Below, in pieces: positions 17,001 to 25,203 of a DNA stretch of 29,827 bases; positions within the stretch are counted from its first letter, which is position 1, and the number at the start of each line of letters is the position of its first letter. This DNA comes from a virus, in IMG/VR virus record IMGVR_UViG_3300013006_000096, positions 1 through 29,827 of that record, one strand, 5' to 3'. A program made the position numbers and the translations under genes. Below the pieces are notes generated by a model. That model ran no database searches. It was given only the letters and a program-made list of their open reading frames with translations, and was not told where the DNA came from.

Positions 17001-20000
17001 TAGTCTGGGTTTGATTAACATAGTCCCAGCTAGAAGTAACAGTAATTTCTTGCACTGGTTTAATTATGTTATTTTCAATTGATACAATATCTCCAACTGC
17101 CAGAGTCACCGCTGATGTTAACACAACAGCATTGCCAACTACATTAAATTCTCCGTTGATAAATTGACTTGCATCAGTTAAAAATGCATTGTTAACCAAT
17201 ACTGATACAGGTGGTTTCCAACCGGTTGGCAACGGGAATGTAGTATCTGTAATATCACTAGGCGATATTTGATATTTTAATATGCTTCGATCATAGACAT
17301 AAGTGGCTCCAGACTGGATACTGTCCACAGTTGTGTTGGGCGACCCTATGACAATTTGTCGTCCATCGGTCGATGGTGCAATACTGTATCCAAAGTTAGT
17401 TGATGCTGTGCCGGAAATTTTATCAACATATTTAAAATAAGAACTTGCAGTAACTACAACTTTGGAATCAACTGGTGGAACAGATCCTGCTTCAAATGTC
17501 ACAATTTTTGTTAAATCATCAAATGTGTAATCTATGCCAGGTCGTTGCATTACACCAGTTACAAAAATTGTAAATGCATCAATACTAGTAGCAGTGTACA
17601 GGTAAGGAGACAAATCAAACGTGGCAGTGTATATTGATGTGTCTAGTTCAGTTTCTTCAATGCGAGAAATTGTGATACGTACACCTTGAGCCGGTGGTTG
17701 TGTGAAGGCCACTGCAATATCGTTTACAGTGTAATCTACTCCTAGAGTTTTAACTGTGTCGTTAATAGTAACTTTTAATTGCTCATCATTGTCTATCACA
17801 ATATTATTATTGTAATTAAATGATGTTGTGACGCCATCGGCTACGTATGTTATGAATTGAGATTGCACGTCAACTCTGCCATAAGCATAAACTGCTGACT
17901 CTGTTGATGCACCAACATAGATCCAGCGTTCATCCAGGCTGACAACTGTAGATGCTCCAAACCCGCCGGCACTAGTGGCCCAGTCTGGTGCAACTAATAA
18001 TTGTGTTTGAACAAATTCATTGCTTGCAGGTGCACGGTACACCACAGTGACATATCCTACACCATTTGCACTAAGGCTTGCACCAATAACAGACCATGTC
18101 TGATTACCAATGTCAACCGAATTTCCAAATCCTTCTGTGTCAACTGCAGATGGTAATATCACCTGTGTTGCTTCGTATTGCGATGCCAGGCCCACCAGGT
18201 ATGGTTGTACTGCTCCACGTGGATCCTGGAATGGTACGCCAACCAATGCAGAAATATTATCAATTGACTGGGCAATGCTGGCGCCAAATGCCGAATTATC
18301 ATCAAGTGTTGGGGGAGTTATCACATATGGTGATGCAAATACATCTTGCTTTTCTAACACTTCCCATAAGTCTGATCCGTTGTTGTCAACCCAGGCCAAT
18401 GCACCAGGTACCAAATCATTGGCATATGATAAATTGTTGATATCGCTAGCTTGTGTAACACGCATGGTATCAAGATAAAATCCTAGTCCAGTCCCTGTGA
18501 TAACACTTTGGTTGTTGTTGGCAAAAACATAAGCAACAGTTAGCGTATTAGGCGACGGTGTGGTCAACACACGATATACGCCATTGAATGCATCGTTAAA
18601 GAATCGAACAATTAAAATCTGGCCTATTGTTAAATTGTGTATGGTAGAGAAGGTAACCAAACTTGTGCCATCAAGATTGTCGGCTACTCGAGTAATTCTT
18701 CCGGGTGTGCCTGTTGCACGATACACATTCCAGTCATAACTGTTGGTTTTGGCCACCCAAATACGTGTGCCATTTCCAATGTTATCTAGATCTGCCGCAA
18801 TAGTGCTTGGATCATCTAAAGAAAATACTGTTATATCAACATCATCAATGTTGACATATCCTGCACTTGGCAGCGCAGTATCTGTGATAGATGTGGTTGT
18901 TGTAGGAAGAATGTCAGGCGATGTTAACTTGTAACTTTCTCTCCAGACATTGCTCAGCAATATGCTTTGGTTAGCAATGCTTGTTTCGCCTGGAACAACA
19001 ACTTGAATAGTGGCTGGATCGCTTTGCAACAATGATTCATTTAGTTGCAATTCGTAGTAGCTTCTGTTGGCATTGGCGCCGTATGTTCCGCGAAGCACTG
19101 CCCAGTTTTCGTAAATCTGATAATCAGCGATTTCCTTACTGAGATTTGCACCTGTAAATATTTCAGCACTTAAAATAGTACCTTTGATTCCAATGAACTG
19201 CTGGTATAGATTAACTTGACTTGTATCGTCAAGGTTTAATGCAACCATGTATTGTCTAGGCTGGAATCCAATCAGTCCGTAACTTAGTAAATCGTTGTCT
19301 TGTTCAAGATTTGCTGTTTGTGTATTATAGCTATTGGCCAACTGATCTGCTTTGTTTGCAATATTTGGCAACAGACCTTTTTGTATTTTGGTATAGTCAC
19401 TTTTGACCCAGTTGGCGTATGCAAATTCAAGTTTAGGTTGAATAATTTCTTGTGCGGACCAATAGTTATTTTTGTAGTTAACAATTTCACCTTTGGCATA
19501 CTTGCGATTTGGAGCCCACAATTGAATATTGTCTTGATTTAAAATAAATCCTTGTGCATCCAGCGTGCCGTTCCATTCAGTTGTGGTCACGGCTATTACA
19601 TTAACACGATTTTGTCTTGCGGCAGTAACAGGGTTATAAATCAAATCGGCAAAAATACTAATATTGTCTAATATTACAATACTCTCGTAGTTTATAAATC
19701 TCAAATTAGCATAAGCAATGGATTGGCCGTTTGCGCTTTTTACACTAAATCTATTGTCTAGTCGTTCAATCACTAGGTCTCTTGCGTTGAATGGCAGGCG
19801 ATTTTGATTCAACATGATATTTTCAGGAGTCTGAATCAGCACATTGTCAACAACAGCGCCGGGTCTTTCTGCAATCAATTGAATTGCGGCTGGATTTAAA
19901 TTGATTAAACTATTGACAGCCCATCCTTGATTTGCCCAGTATAGAAATTCCCGGGCCATTTGTTGCCAATCAAGAGGATAGCCGTTTTCTCTGTCTTCTC

Positions 20001-23000
20001 CAAACACTAACCCTTGATTGGTAAGATATTTTCCATAGCTTAACAAGAAGTCAACTACCGACGCTTGATTTGTAAACACAAATCCATAAGGAACTTGCAC
20101 AACGTCTGTTGTGTACTGTGCGGGAACACGAACTGTGCTGCCGCCTGACGCCACAGTCTGCAGTACTCCATTGGATCGACTTGCTAATATATTAAAGTAT
20201 GCGTCAGTCGTGCTGTAACCAAGCACCGCATACCCGTTATCAGTTTGTTGAATAATTACAGCACTGTATGAGATGGCCGAAAACGGAGAATTTTTATATA
20301 ATAATAAGTTATAGCTCTCATCTGGCAACAATAGACTAGAATTCAAGCTGTTAGGACTTGATCGTTCGGTGTAAATTTTAAGATACTGTTTGTCAGTAAA
20401 ACTACCTGTTCTCCAGCACAAGCGAACATCAAGGTTTGCCAATGATGCTTGCAGGGCATCGGTTGAATTGATGCCTAATTGTTGATTGTAATCAACAATC
20501 CAGTTGATGTAACTTGCTTTACTAACAGGAGTAATAGTACCATTGTCATTGATATGCCCACCGTATACTTCTACGCCATTGGCGTCAAGACGATAACGAC
20601 TGTTGTACAGAAACTGTCCTATGTCTGCATCGTATCTATAAAGGTCACGATCTGCAAACAAACTAAAGAATTCAGCAGGGCGTGTCAATGCCAGCAGGCG
20701 CATGACAGCAAAAGGATAGCTTGAACTTGTCCACCAAGCAGCTTCTACAGGGCCGCCATCGCCGACGACCCAGCTCATTTTAAATGCATACGGATCATAT
20801 TGTCCAACCACACTGTCAAGAGGAGATAGCAATGCACCTTCAGTACCACTAGGAATAAAATATGTGGTTAAGTTTGGCCGTTTGTATTTTTCTATAGTGT
20901 ATGGCACAATTGGATCTGCAACATACCCTGCCTGAATGTCGTCCCATAGCACCAAGTTGTCTTGAGTGTACGGCAGTGGTCCGTAACGAGTGGTCCACCA
21001 GGTGGGCATTTGACTAAATCCCAACATCTCCCATGGTGTTGTACTTGGACTCAGTGTATCATAAAAATCTCTGTAGATTCCGCGCCAAGCGCCCAACAAT
21101 GGATTGTTAAATTGCTTGTCACCTGCTTGACTGTAATTGTATGTAAATTCATTAGTTGAAATATACTGCTGTGTTTTATAATCAAGTTTGTTTTGGCCTG
21201 CCCAGGTCAAGAAACTTTCACTTAAAATACTTGTAATTTCTGACGCAGTGTAATCAGTTGAACGGAAATAGCCTGGGATCACATCGCTGGCCACAAGAGG
21301 AACAGGATTGTCTTGTGTTTTTAAATTGTTAAAAATCCTACGTTCAAAATTCAACAGCACCTGATCACGTATGTCACCAAACGCGGCAGTGATACTGCCG
21401 TCGTGACCTCGTATGACCGTGGTAGGATTAACATAACTGGTATCTACATATATCTCTGGTTTAAAAGCAGGATATAAACCTAATTTAGTAGGTGTGTTTG
21501 GGATAAAATTTCCAGTTGTTGTGGAATACTCGCGAACAGTAATTGTGTTGCCCACCGCCAGCGGAACAGTAATTGTAATTCTTGGGCCATCTGTGGCCAC
21601 TGTATAATCATAATTTAATGTTAACAGTGCATCATTTAGGTAAACTAACAATCCTAAGAAATTAGCAGACGTAAATGTGTAAGTCTGTATTGTGTCAAAT
21701 GTTCCTGTGGTAATAGGAGTTACTGTGTACACTGTATCTGTGTATACGTTTCCACTGGGCAACATATCACTATAAAAGAAACTGTTGATATTGCTTTTAC
21801 CAATATTCATGTCTGTCACAACAGCATCAAGAATTTGGCTGGCAGTAAATGTCCCCCACTCACTGCGAATAACATTCTCCAACATTCTGTTTTTAAATTT
21901 ATTATATTCTCTATCGTTGAATTCCAACGATTTAAAAATATCATATTCTTGGTCTCTCATGAAGAAACCTGCCAGTGTCATTGGTGCACTTTGTTGTAAT
22001 ATAACTGTGCCATATGGAACAACATCACCTAAATCTCTAATGTTGTTAGCGCCGTTAATTTTTCCCTGGAAATTTATTAGGTTCTCAGCAATGCTCTGAT
22101 AATGTGTTCTGGCTGTGCCCAAGGTAAAATTAGAGCTGTTGTTATTCAGCGGATTGTTTTCTAAGTTAACAGGAACTTCGTAGAATCCAGTATTACTAAC
22201 TTGATCACTTAATACCGATACTTCAATCACAGATCCAATTACATAAGTGTTATTCAGAGTGATTGTAGTCGTAGTTGATGTTGTTGTAAATGTGTAGTCG
22301 GCAGGTAATACAAATTCGTTTCCTACATAAATCTGGATAGCTGGAACTACAGTGTTAGGTGGAACATTGATATCAAGTTGTAACGGTCTAGCATCATACG
22401 TGAATTGGAATTGCTGGCGTATCTGGCTTAGTGTAACGGCTGTTTGCCATCCAATCTTTCTGGAGTATGCGACACGAGTTGCATACTGATATGCAAATCC
22501 ATCACTTATGTTGGCAGTAATTCCGTTGTTGTTGGTAACATATACAAACGTGTCGGTATAAAAATTATTGTCAAAAACGATATCACCAATATTATTCAGA
22601 CTCAAGTAACGTAACGGAAATCTTAACACAGGATCTCTCGCACCTGTTCCTGTAGCGTAACTAAACAATTTGCTACCTAGAAAAGTTGAACTTGGATATT
22701 TTATTGAATTACTAAAACTTATGCCATCAGCATCATAAACATCAAACAACGGTGGTTGGTTGATTGCAGTCTTCTGTTGGGCATAGATCCAGTCTACGCC
22801 GTCAAAGTAATAACACAACCCTTGTTGCGTGTTGCCATTTAATATAGTAACCACTTGATTTACAAGCACATCACCGTCAGTAGCCACAGTGAGATTAATA
22901 ATGGGTTGAGAAGTGGGCAAATCATCTGGTTGTATAAAAGAAACTAGATAGATTTTATTTCTAACTTGCAGGTCGTTGTCGTTTGCAAAAACAACTCTTG

Positions 23001-25203
23001 ATCCATTGACAAATTGGTAACCATCTGACCCATATCCAATTGTTCCATTGACTGTGCTCAATGCATCGGTGGTGTTAAAGTCAATGATGTTGATTGCCGC
23101 TTTGCCTTCTGTTCCAAAATTAAATAATTTAAGACCAGCATCAAATTCCAACACTGGTCGCTTGGCTCGGTAATTGTTATCAAGTACCGGGACCACGTTG
23201 TTGTATGCGGCACTGGCATTGATAACATCTATGTGGAACCAGCGATTCAGCAATGACCATTGATTGCGGTCTGGACTGGCTCTACTTATTGTTATATAAT
23301 CCGGGATCAATGGTGCATTGTCTGATGCATCAAATGCGGCGTCACCAAAAGGTACACTATCAAACGGAACCGGCAGACTTTGTGTATATTCGCCAGGAGT
23401 AACAAAATTTTTGACTGCTAACAATTGAATTGCTGTGCCAACACCTTCAACATAATACTCGTTGTTTGTATAACTGGATGGAAAGGTTGACCCACGAAAT
23501 TGAACTATGAGTCCGTTTGTAAAAACAACTCCATTGGGACTGGTGTAATTTTTTTGTCCTATTATATCTTCGATAAAAATTGTGCTTGCAGCCTCTTGGT
23601 CAATCAAGCGAATTTGTCCAAAAATGCCAGGGTCTGTCCCGTCTTGATAATATAGCACACTTCTGATGGCTGTCAATAATGGTACTTGTAAAAATATATC
23701 GTCTGACGTTTTATACCATTCAGTGTTTGCATATTGATTGCCAAATAACACACTAAATTTTTCTAATTCAGCAACTGACAAAGCCGGATTCAATTTGATA
23801 TACTGTTGCCCACCTGCGGATGTGACATATTCAATTTGCCAGATGCTGTAACGTTGTTCCTGGGTCAGTGGCACTGATAATGCAAATGGTGTGCTGTCAA
23901 AAGATCCAAGTCCACTCTGAACGTTTCCAGCATTGGGCAACGGATCAAATTGTGACACAATTGACCATCCATCACCGCTGTTGTTGTTAACAAATGCAAC
24001 AGTGCGCCCGTTCAAGTTTGTGATGCCGTCAATGCCTGTGGGATTGGCTGTAAAAAACTCAGACAGGAAAACATTGTTGATTTGTTCAAATGTCAGGCCG
24101 GTAACAAGATCAACTGATCCAATGCTTGTTAACGAATAGTAAAAATCTTGAGCAGTTGACAACGGAACATTAAATGTTACTGCGCCAAGATCTTCACCGT
24201 TGTTGATAACACCAAGCACATCTCTACTGCTGATATTTTGAGACCACGGTAATGTACCATCCACACCGGGTTCTTCCTGTATCCAGAATCCAGGTCCAGT
24301 GCCCGGAGTACCATCAACCACAGTAATTGTGCCCTGCATGTTGAATTGTGTTTCGCTGACATAGTACAATGTGTCAGGAGCATCCAAGGGAACTGTAAAT
24401 GTAATATTTCCTGTTTGTGAACCGTTGCGCAAAACCCCAGATGAATAAGCATTGCCGACACCTTGGGTTGCAACAGTTTTAATCCACATTGGAGATACCA
24501 CGTCAAGATTCAAACTAAACACATAGGTGTTGCCACGGACAAAAGTTAGTGCGGGATTTGGTTGATAATCAACAATGTAGGCCGAAGTTGTGGCGGCTGT
24601 GACTCGATAATTTACAGTTTCTGTGGCATTTTGAGAAACATTAAATGTGTAATTGCCGCCACGTAACAAAGTGATGTTGGGATTGTTATCAGCATATCCA
24701 CTGAAGTTATAGACTCCATTTTGTCGTGTTACTGTGTAAGAGTTAGTTAACGGAATGCCTGTGGCGCTGATGTTGACGGACAATGGACCGCCGGGCAGCC
24801 AATAGTATTGACTAAAATTTACATATTTGTCAAAATCAACTAGAGGATCCCAGGCATAATATTCACTGGTGTAGAGTCTATCGCTATTTTCAGTAAATGC
24901 TCCTTGGGTAGATAATACATCACTAATACCTGGGTATGTGATTGCATCTTTAATTGCGTCTGAGTCTGTCTTTTTTATTATGACACCAGGCTCTAACTGG
25001 TAATCATTGCGGCTAGCAGTGGGCTCAATTACATAACGATCGTCGGCATTGACACCGGGTCCAATTTTACGACCAACATACCCTTGTGTTTTTTTAAATT
25101 TTGGCTCTTGGACCAGTTGATCCAGTGTGGCTGCCAAAAATTGTTTATTGGTAGGTGTTTGAAATATTTCTGGTAAGAAATCTACAGTTCTCACTTTTGC
25201 CAT
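11074..25203 (-). CDS. Giant repeat-rich virion protein in the gp7 position (4709 aa)
   Basis: An uninterrupted frame of 4709 residues following the gp6-like gene; its ATG overlaps the gp6 stop by one base (TAATG). It therefore sits where the wedge protein gp7 (about 1030 aa) sits in T4, but is over four times as long. The N-terminus (VRTVDFLPEIFQTPTNKQFL) looks like a virion attachment domain. At least ten beta modules of the pattern DYTV...ITF..P..G..V.V occur (near residues 969, 1199, 2489, 2559, 2691, 2884, 4099, 4177, 4306, 4452 and 4651). Seven FG-GAP-like units lie at about 2300-3085. Two NPGSGY repeats lie near 3780-3820. The C-terminus has an INGERIMYR...GLRRGT motif. No protease, lysozyme or membrane segment was recognised. 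It is probably a baseplate or side-fibre scaffold; a gp7 identity is inferred from gene order, not from sequence. Confidence 0.8.
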   Translation of the reverse strand: MAKVRTVDFLPEIFQTPTNKQFLAATLDQLVQEPKFKKTQGYVGRKIGPGVNADDRYVIEPTASRNDYQLEPGVIIKKTDSDAIKDAITYPGISDVLSTQGAFTENSDRLYTSEYYAWDPLVDFDKYVNFSQYYWLPGGPLSVNISATGIPLTNSYTVTRQNGVYNFSGYADNNPNITLLRGGNYTFNVSQNATETVNYRVTAATTSAYIVDYQPNPALTFVRGNTYVFSLNLDVVSPMWIKTVATQGVGNAYSSGVLRNGSQTGNITFTVPLDAPDTLYYVSETQFNMQGTITVVDGTPGTGPGFWIQEEPGVDGTLPWSQNISSRDVLGVINNGEDLGAVTFNVPLSTAQDFYYSLTSIGSVDLVTGLTFEQINNVFLSEFFTANPTGIDGITNLNGRTVAFVNNNSGDGWSIVSQFDPLPNAGNVQSGLGSFDSTPFALSVPLTQEQRYSIWQIEYVTSAGGQQYIKLNPALSVAELEKFSVLFGNQYANTEWYKTSDDIFLQVPLLTAIRSVLYYQDGTDPGIFGQIRLIDQEAASTIFIEDIIGQKNYTSPNGVVFTNGLIVQFRGSTFPSSYTNNEYYVEGVGTAIQLLAVKNFVTPGEYTQSLPVPFDSVPFGDAAFDASDNAPLIPDYITISRASPDRNQWSLLNRWFHIDVINASAAYNNVVPVLDNNYRAKRPVLEFDAGLKLFNFGTEGKAAINIIDFNTTDALSTVNGTIGYGSDGYQFVNGSRVVFANDNDLQVRNKIYLVSFIQPDDLPTSQPIINLTVATDGDVLVNQVVTILNGNTQQGLCYYFDGVDWIYAQQKTAINQPPLFDVYDADGISFSNSIKYPSSTFLGSKLFSYATGTGARDPVLRFPLRYLSLNNIGDIVFDNNFYTDTFVYVTNNNGITANISDGFAYQYATRVAYSRKIGWQTAVTLSQIRQQFQFTYDARPLQLDINVPPNTVVPAIQIYVGNEFVLPADYTFTTTSTTTTITLNNTYVIGSVIEVSVLSDQVSNTGFYEVPVNLENNPLNNNSSNFTLGTARTHYQSIAENLINFQGKINGANNIRDLGDVVPYGTVILQQSAPMTLAGFFMRDQEYDIFKSLEFNDREYNKFKNRMLENVIRSEWGTFTASQILDAVVTDMNIGKSNINSFFYSDMLPSGNVYTDTVYTVTPITTGTFDTIQTYTFTSANFLGLLVYLNDALLTLNYDYTVATDGPRITITVPLAVGNTITVREYSTTTGNFIPNTPTKLGLYPAFKPEIYVDTSYVNPTTVIRGHDGSITAAFGDIRDQVLLNFERRIFNNLKTQDNPVPLVASDVIPGYFRSTDYTASEITSILSESFLTWAGQNKLDYKTQQYISTNEFTYNYSQAGDKQFNNPLLGAWRGIYRDFYDTLSPSTTPWEMLGFSQMPTWWTTRYGPLPYTQDNLVLWDDIQAGYVADPIVPYTIEKYKRPNLTTYFIPSGTEGALLSPLDSVVGQYDPYAFKMSWVVGDGGPVEAAWWTSSSYPFAVMRLLALTRPAEFFSLFADRDLYRYDADIGQFLYNSRYRLDANGVEVYGGHINDNGTITPVSKASYINWIVDYNQQLGINSTDALQASLANLDVRLCWRTGSFTDKQYLKIYTERSSPNSLNSSLLLPDESYNLLLYKNSPFSAISYSAVIIQQTDNGYAVLGYSTTDAYFNILASRSNGVLQTVASGGSTVRVPAQYTTDVVQVPYGFVFTNQASVVDFLLSYGKYLTNQGLVFGEDRENGYPLDWQQMAREFLYWANQGWAVNSLINLNPAAIQLIAERPGAVVDNVLIQTPENIMLNQNRLPFNARDLVIERLDNRFSVKSANGQSIAYANLRFINYESIVILDNISIFADLIYNPVTAARQNRVNVIAVTTTEWNGTLDAQGFILNQDNIQLWAPNRKYAKGEIVNYKNNYWSAQEIIQPKLEFAYANWVKSDYTKIQKGLLPNIANKADQLANSYNTQTANLEQDNDLLSYGLIGFQPRQYMVALNLDDTSQVNLYQQFIGIKGTILSAEIFTGANLSKEIADYQIYENWAVLRGTYGANANRSYYELQLNESLLQSDPATIQVVVPGETSIANQSILLSNVWRESYKLTSPDILPTTTTSITDTALPSAGYVNIDDVDITVFSLDDPSTIAADLDNIGNGTRIWVAKTNSYDWNVYRATGTPGRITRVADNLDGTSLVTFSTIHNLTIGQILIVRFFNDAFNGVYRVLTTPSPNTLTVAYVFANNNQSVITGTGLGFYLDTMRVTQASDINNLSYANDLVPGALAWVDNNGSDLWEVLEKQDVFASPYVITPPTLDDNSAFGASIAQSIDNISALVGVPFQDPRGAVQPYLVGLASQYEATQVILPSAVDTEGFGNSVDIGNQTWSVIGASLSANGVGYVTVVYRAPASNEFVQTQLLVAPDWATSAGGFGASTVVSLDERWIYVGASTESAVYAYGRVDVQSQFITYVADGVTTSFNYNNNIVIDNDEQLKVTINDTVKTLGVDYTVNDIAVAFTQPPAQGVRITISRIEETELDTSIYTATFDLSPYLYTATSIDAFTIFVTGVMQRPGIDYTFDDLTKIVTFEAGSVPPVDSKVVVTASSYFKYVDKISGTASTNFGYSIAPSTDGRQIVIGSPNTTVDSIQSGATYVYDRSILKYQISPSDITDTTFPLPTGWKPPVSVLVNNAFLTDASQFINGEFNVVGNAVVLTSAVTLAVGDIVSIENNIIKPVQEITVTSSWDYVNQTQTNGAIAQSQFGYSVDLCPNNCSIYAGSPQNTNNNSGSVQRNVNQSRVYGTISSPVANPVLTPGDTLRVDNYEITVPASPDNTVAGLVGAINSANGNVGVPNVIATASADLLFTTDGVTKTFDIGVTYSQYNNYTPVVYLNDVLQELNVQYTYNNTTGIITFTNIPTVGKIVQVVSGILTLSVINASAVLNFNKLTVLPGTFGTAFTDIGFVNYPYTQTITSPNPSQYARFGSTVCVDTTASTLVVGAPRGNMYQPVTFDDGTTYFDDRSTIFSTTVTQSGVAYTFDYLPSSSDTISNPGKFVFGQQLYNTNTYELDQYGTAISYVTGRLLIGSPGSELESDSTANYGRVLVFENPTRTPAWTVKHIQTPVVDVSLLNSVYMYNKLESDITSYLDFFNPLQGKILGVARENIDYIGAVDPANYNNGPVRNVGNSWGTMQVGQIWWDTNLVRFIDPNQDNIVYASRRWGQVFPGSRVDIYQWIESDVLPANYTGPGTPLSVLSYTTRAELNTENIFATRYYFWVRNIATVNTVAGKKLSTTAIANYIEYPRASGIAYLAPLDASTVAIYNVLDLISAQETILHIEYDRMVNDDNVHQEYELIAADRADSFLSGNLYLKLQDSFCGANSVGASVPDTGLSPAMRYGVQFRPRQSMFVDRFSALENYLGRANTILAQYPVAETKSFALLNSSEPEPTASSNAWNKRVASITELGYQNLDLVPYGYRYLVVTDTTQSGLWTIYEVTEGNSVGSKILVLIRVQNYDTRQYWSYIDWYMTGYNSTINPVATVPNYAGLSGVTLTTAPIGASVKVSNVPGTGKFEIYQRTDTDWTRVGAQDATIRFSNKLWDYTAGNFGFDEEVFDAQYFDQEPIIETRRIIQAINEQLFVDELAIERNRSLILVFEYVMSEFSSPEWLQKTSLIDVDHKIRNLVPYQSYRQDNQDFVLNYIQEVKPYHTQIREFNLSYNGNDIFAGALTDFDVPAFWDATLTVPQFIAPVLLPYTQSTANSGTNFNADTPADSTIWATTPWQYWYDNYTLTVTDVVVTNPGSGYQDPPVITVTGDCVTPAEFTAVINGAGELFSVIITNPGSGYITTPILTLTGGNGTDATAAVTMTNALIRQFKTTIKYDRYQYASDLVDWEPNVTYVNGTQVRYLNRVWEANNTSGSSVNSSTFDPDQWLIVDASTLSGVNRTMGFYNPTADQPGLSLPLLIDGVEYPGVQMYGVNYNVGPGFDINPFDSQPFDNLAYLPDGLPTFDTSILDAIYESPYNDAYLGTRPTSINPEGGGYIDTYSSYAPEELVPGSEFDTLDLRVYTTPGADWARDGHGFRSEVIKFSAASLTETFSFAGIEPVTATLLVTNQNTRLDLVLDVDYTVSWADATITLINSGNTNIGDVVVITLFQIGGGNQLFKRSYNGDEVGNSLIVPVQYSLINNFVIFVNGNLINDYTFAVNNTISTVITFGNTYDITDYLMIAAIGPTTIDDTLVNYNWSVPVTQYIIGTSGNYVYTLTNSMAYTNPDMAYVTVNGLRVRTPASAEYYADGTSQYLLPERLGFSQELIADTEVRVYVNDIPQILGINFTVEPYDQYTPRAVIFDSTPSDGEVILVVVTTNSQATITGNQLLFNQYGGLVPSNGDVIAVTSFNDTRQQNILTQVFVGPIGGLKTFAEGYSSTDYDVGTTTNEPGSYDYSATETVYLNDLVLEQANVDPDRLIVTLNGHRLFVNIGFTLVNNEIILPGGYILNANDVVMVTEFTNSVAPEAMAFRIFQDMRGVQATYRITPATTTYLTQDLSDTDDTIHVFDASALNIPNLPNNIWGLLTINGERIMYRNLNLEANTVSGLRRGTAGTGAADHTIGADVYNISRGNLLPVQYQNYILSTSELANGTQTEFIASNIDLDNEDSTTIDEAVEVYVGGILVTSGYSITLDNPVVVVFDTAPPAGVEVTILVRQGVTWYAPGVGTPSNGVALQDTNTQAARFLRGQ
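13735..13895 (-). repeat. Tandem NPGSGY beta repeat in the giant protein
   Basis: Two repeats of about 40 residues share VTNPGSGYxxPPxxTxTG (near residues 3780 and 3820). The DNA also repeats: ccggggttggtaa occurs at both sites, about 120 bases apart. Such NPGSGY units occur in many phage fibre proteins. The DNA identity suggests a fairly recent duplication or strong codon constraint. Confidence 0.75.
15950..18310 (-). repeat. Seven FG-GAP-like repeats (putative beta-propeller) in the giant protein
   Basis: Seven units with an [FY]G-x-S/A start and a later [VI]GA/GSP-type turn are seen near residues 2304 (AFGASI), 2357 (GFGNSV), 2417 (GFGAST), 2604 (NFGYSI), 2741 (QFGYSV), 2962 (RFGSTV) and 3049 (QYGTAI). 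Several end in GxxxVY/GRVLVF strands. FG-GAP repeats build seven-bladed propellers in integrin alpha chains. Long DYTV-type modules are inserted between units 3-4, 4-5 and 5-6. Confidence 0.65.

Noticed and set aside
18096-18478. Two overlapping plus-strand frames of 114 and 122 codons
   Set aside because: They lie inside the giant minus-strand gene, are low in recognisable motifs, and have no promoter or ribosome binding site context; they are shadows.
24177-24506. Minus-strand 109-codon frame
   Set aside because: It is an alternative frame within the N-terminal part of the giant gene, whose own frame is intact and has the repeated beta pattern.
11074-25203. Giant protein as a tape measure
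   Set aside because: It is beta- and Asn/Thr-rich with repeats of adhesin type, not a long helical protein, and it follows gp6 in the baseplate block.
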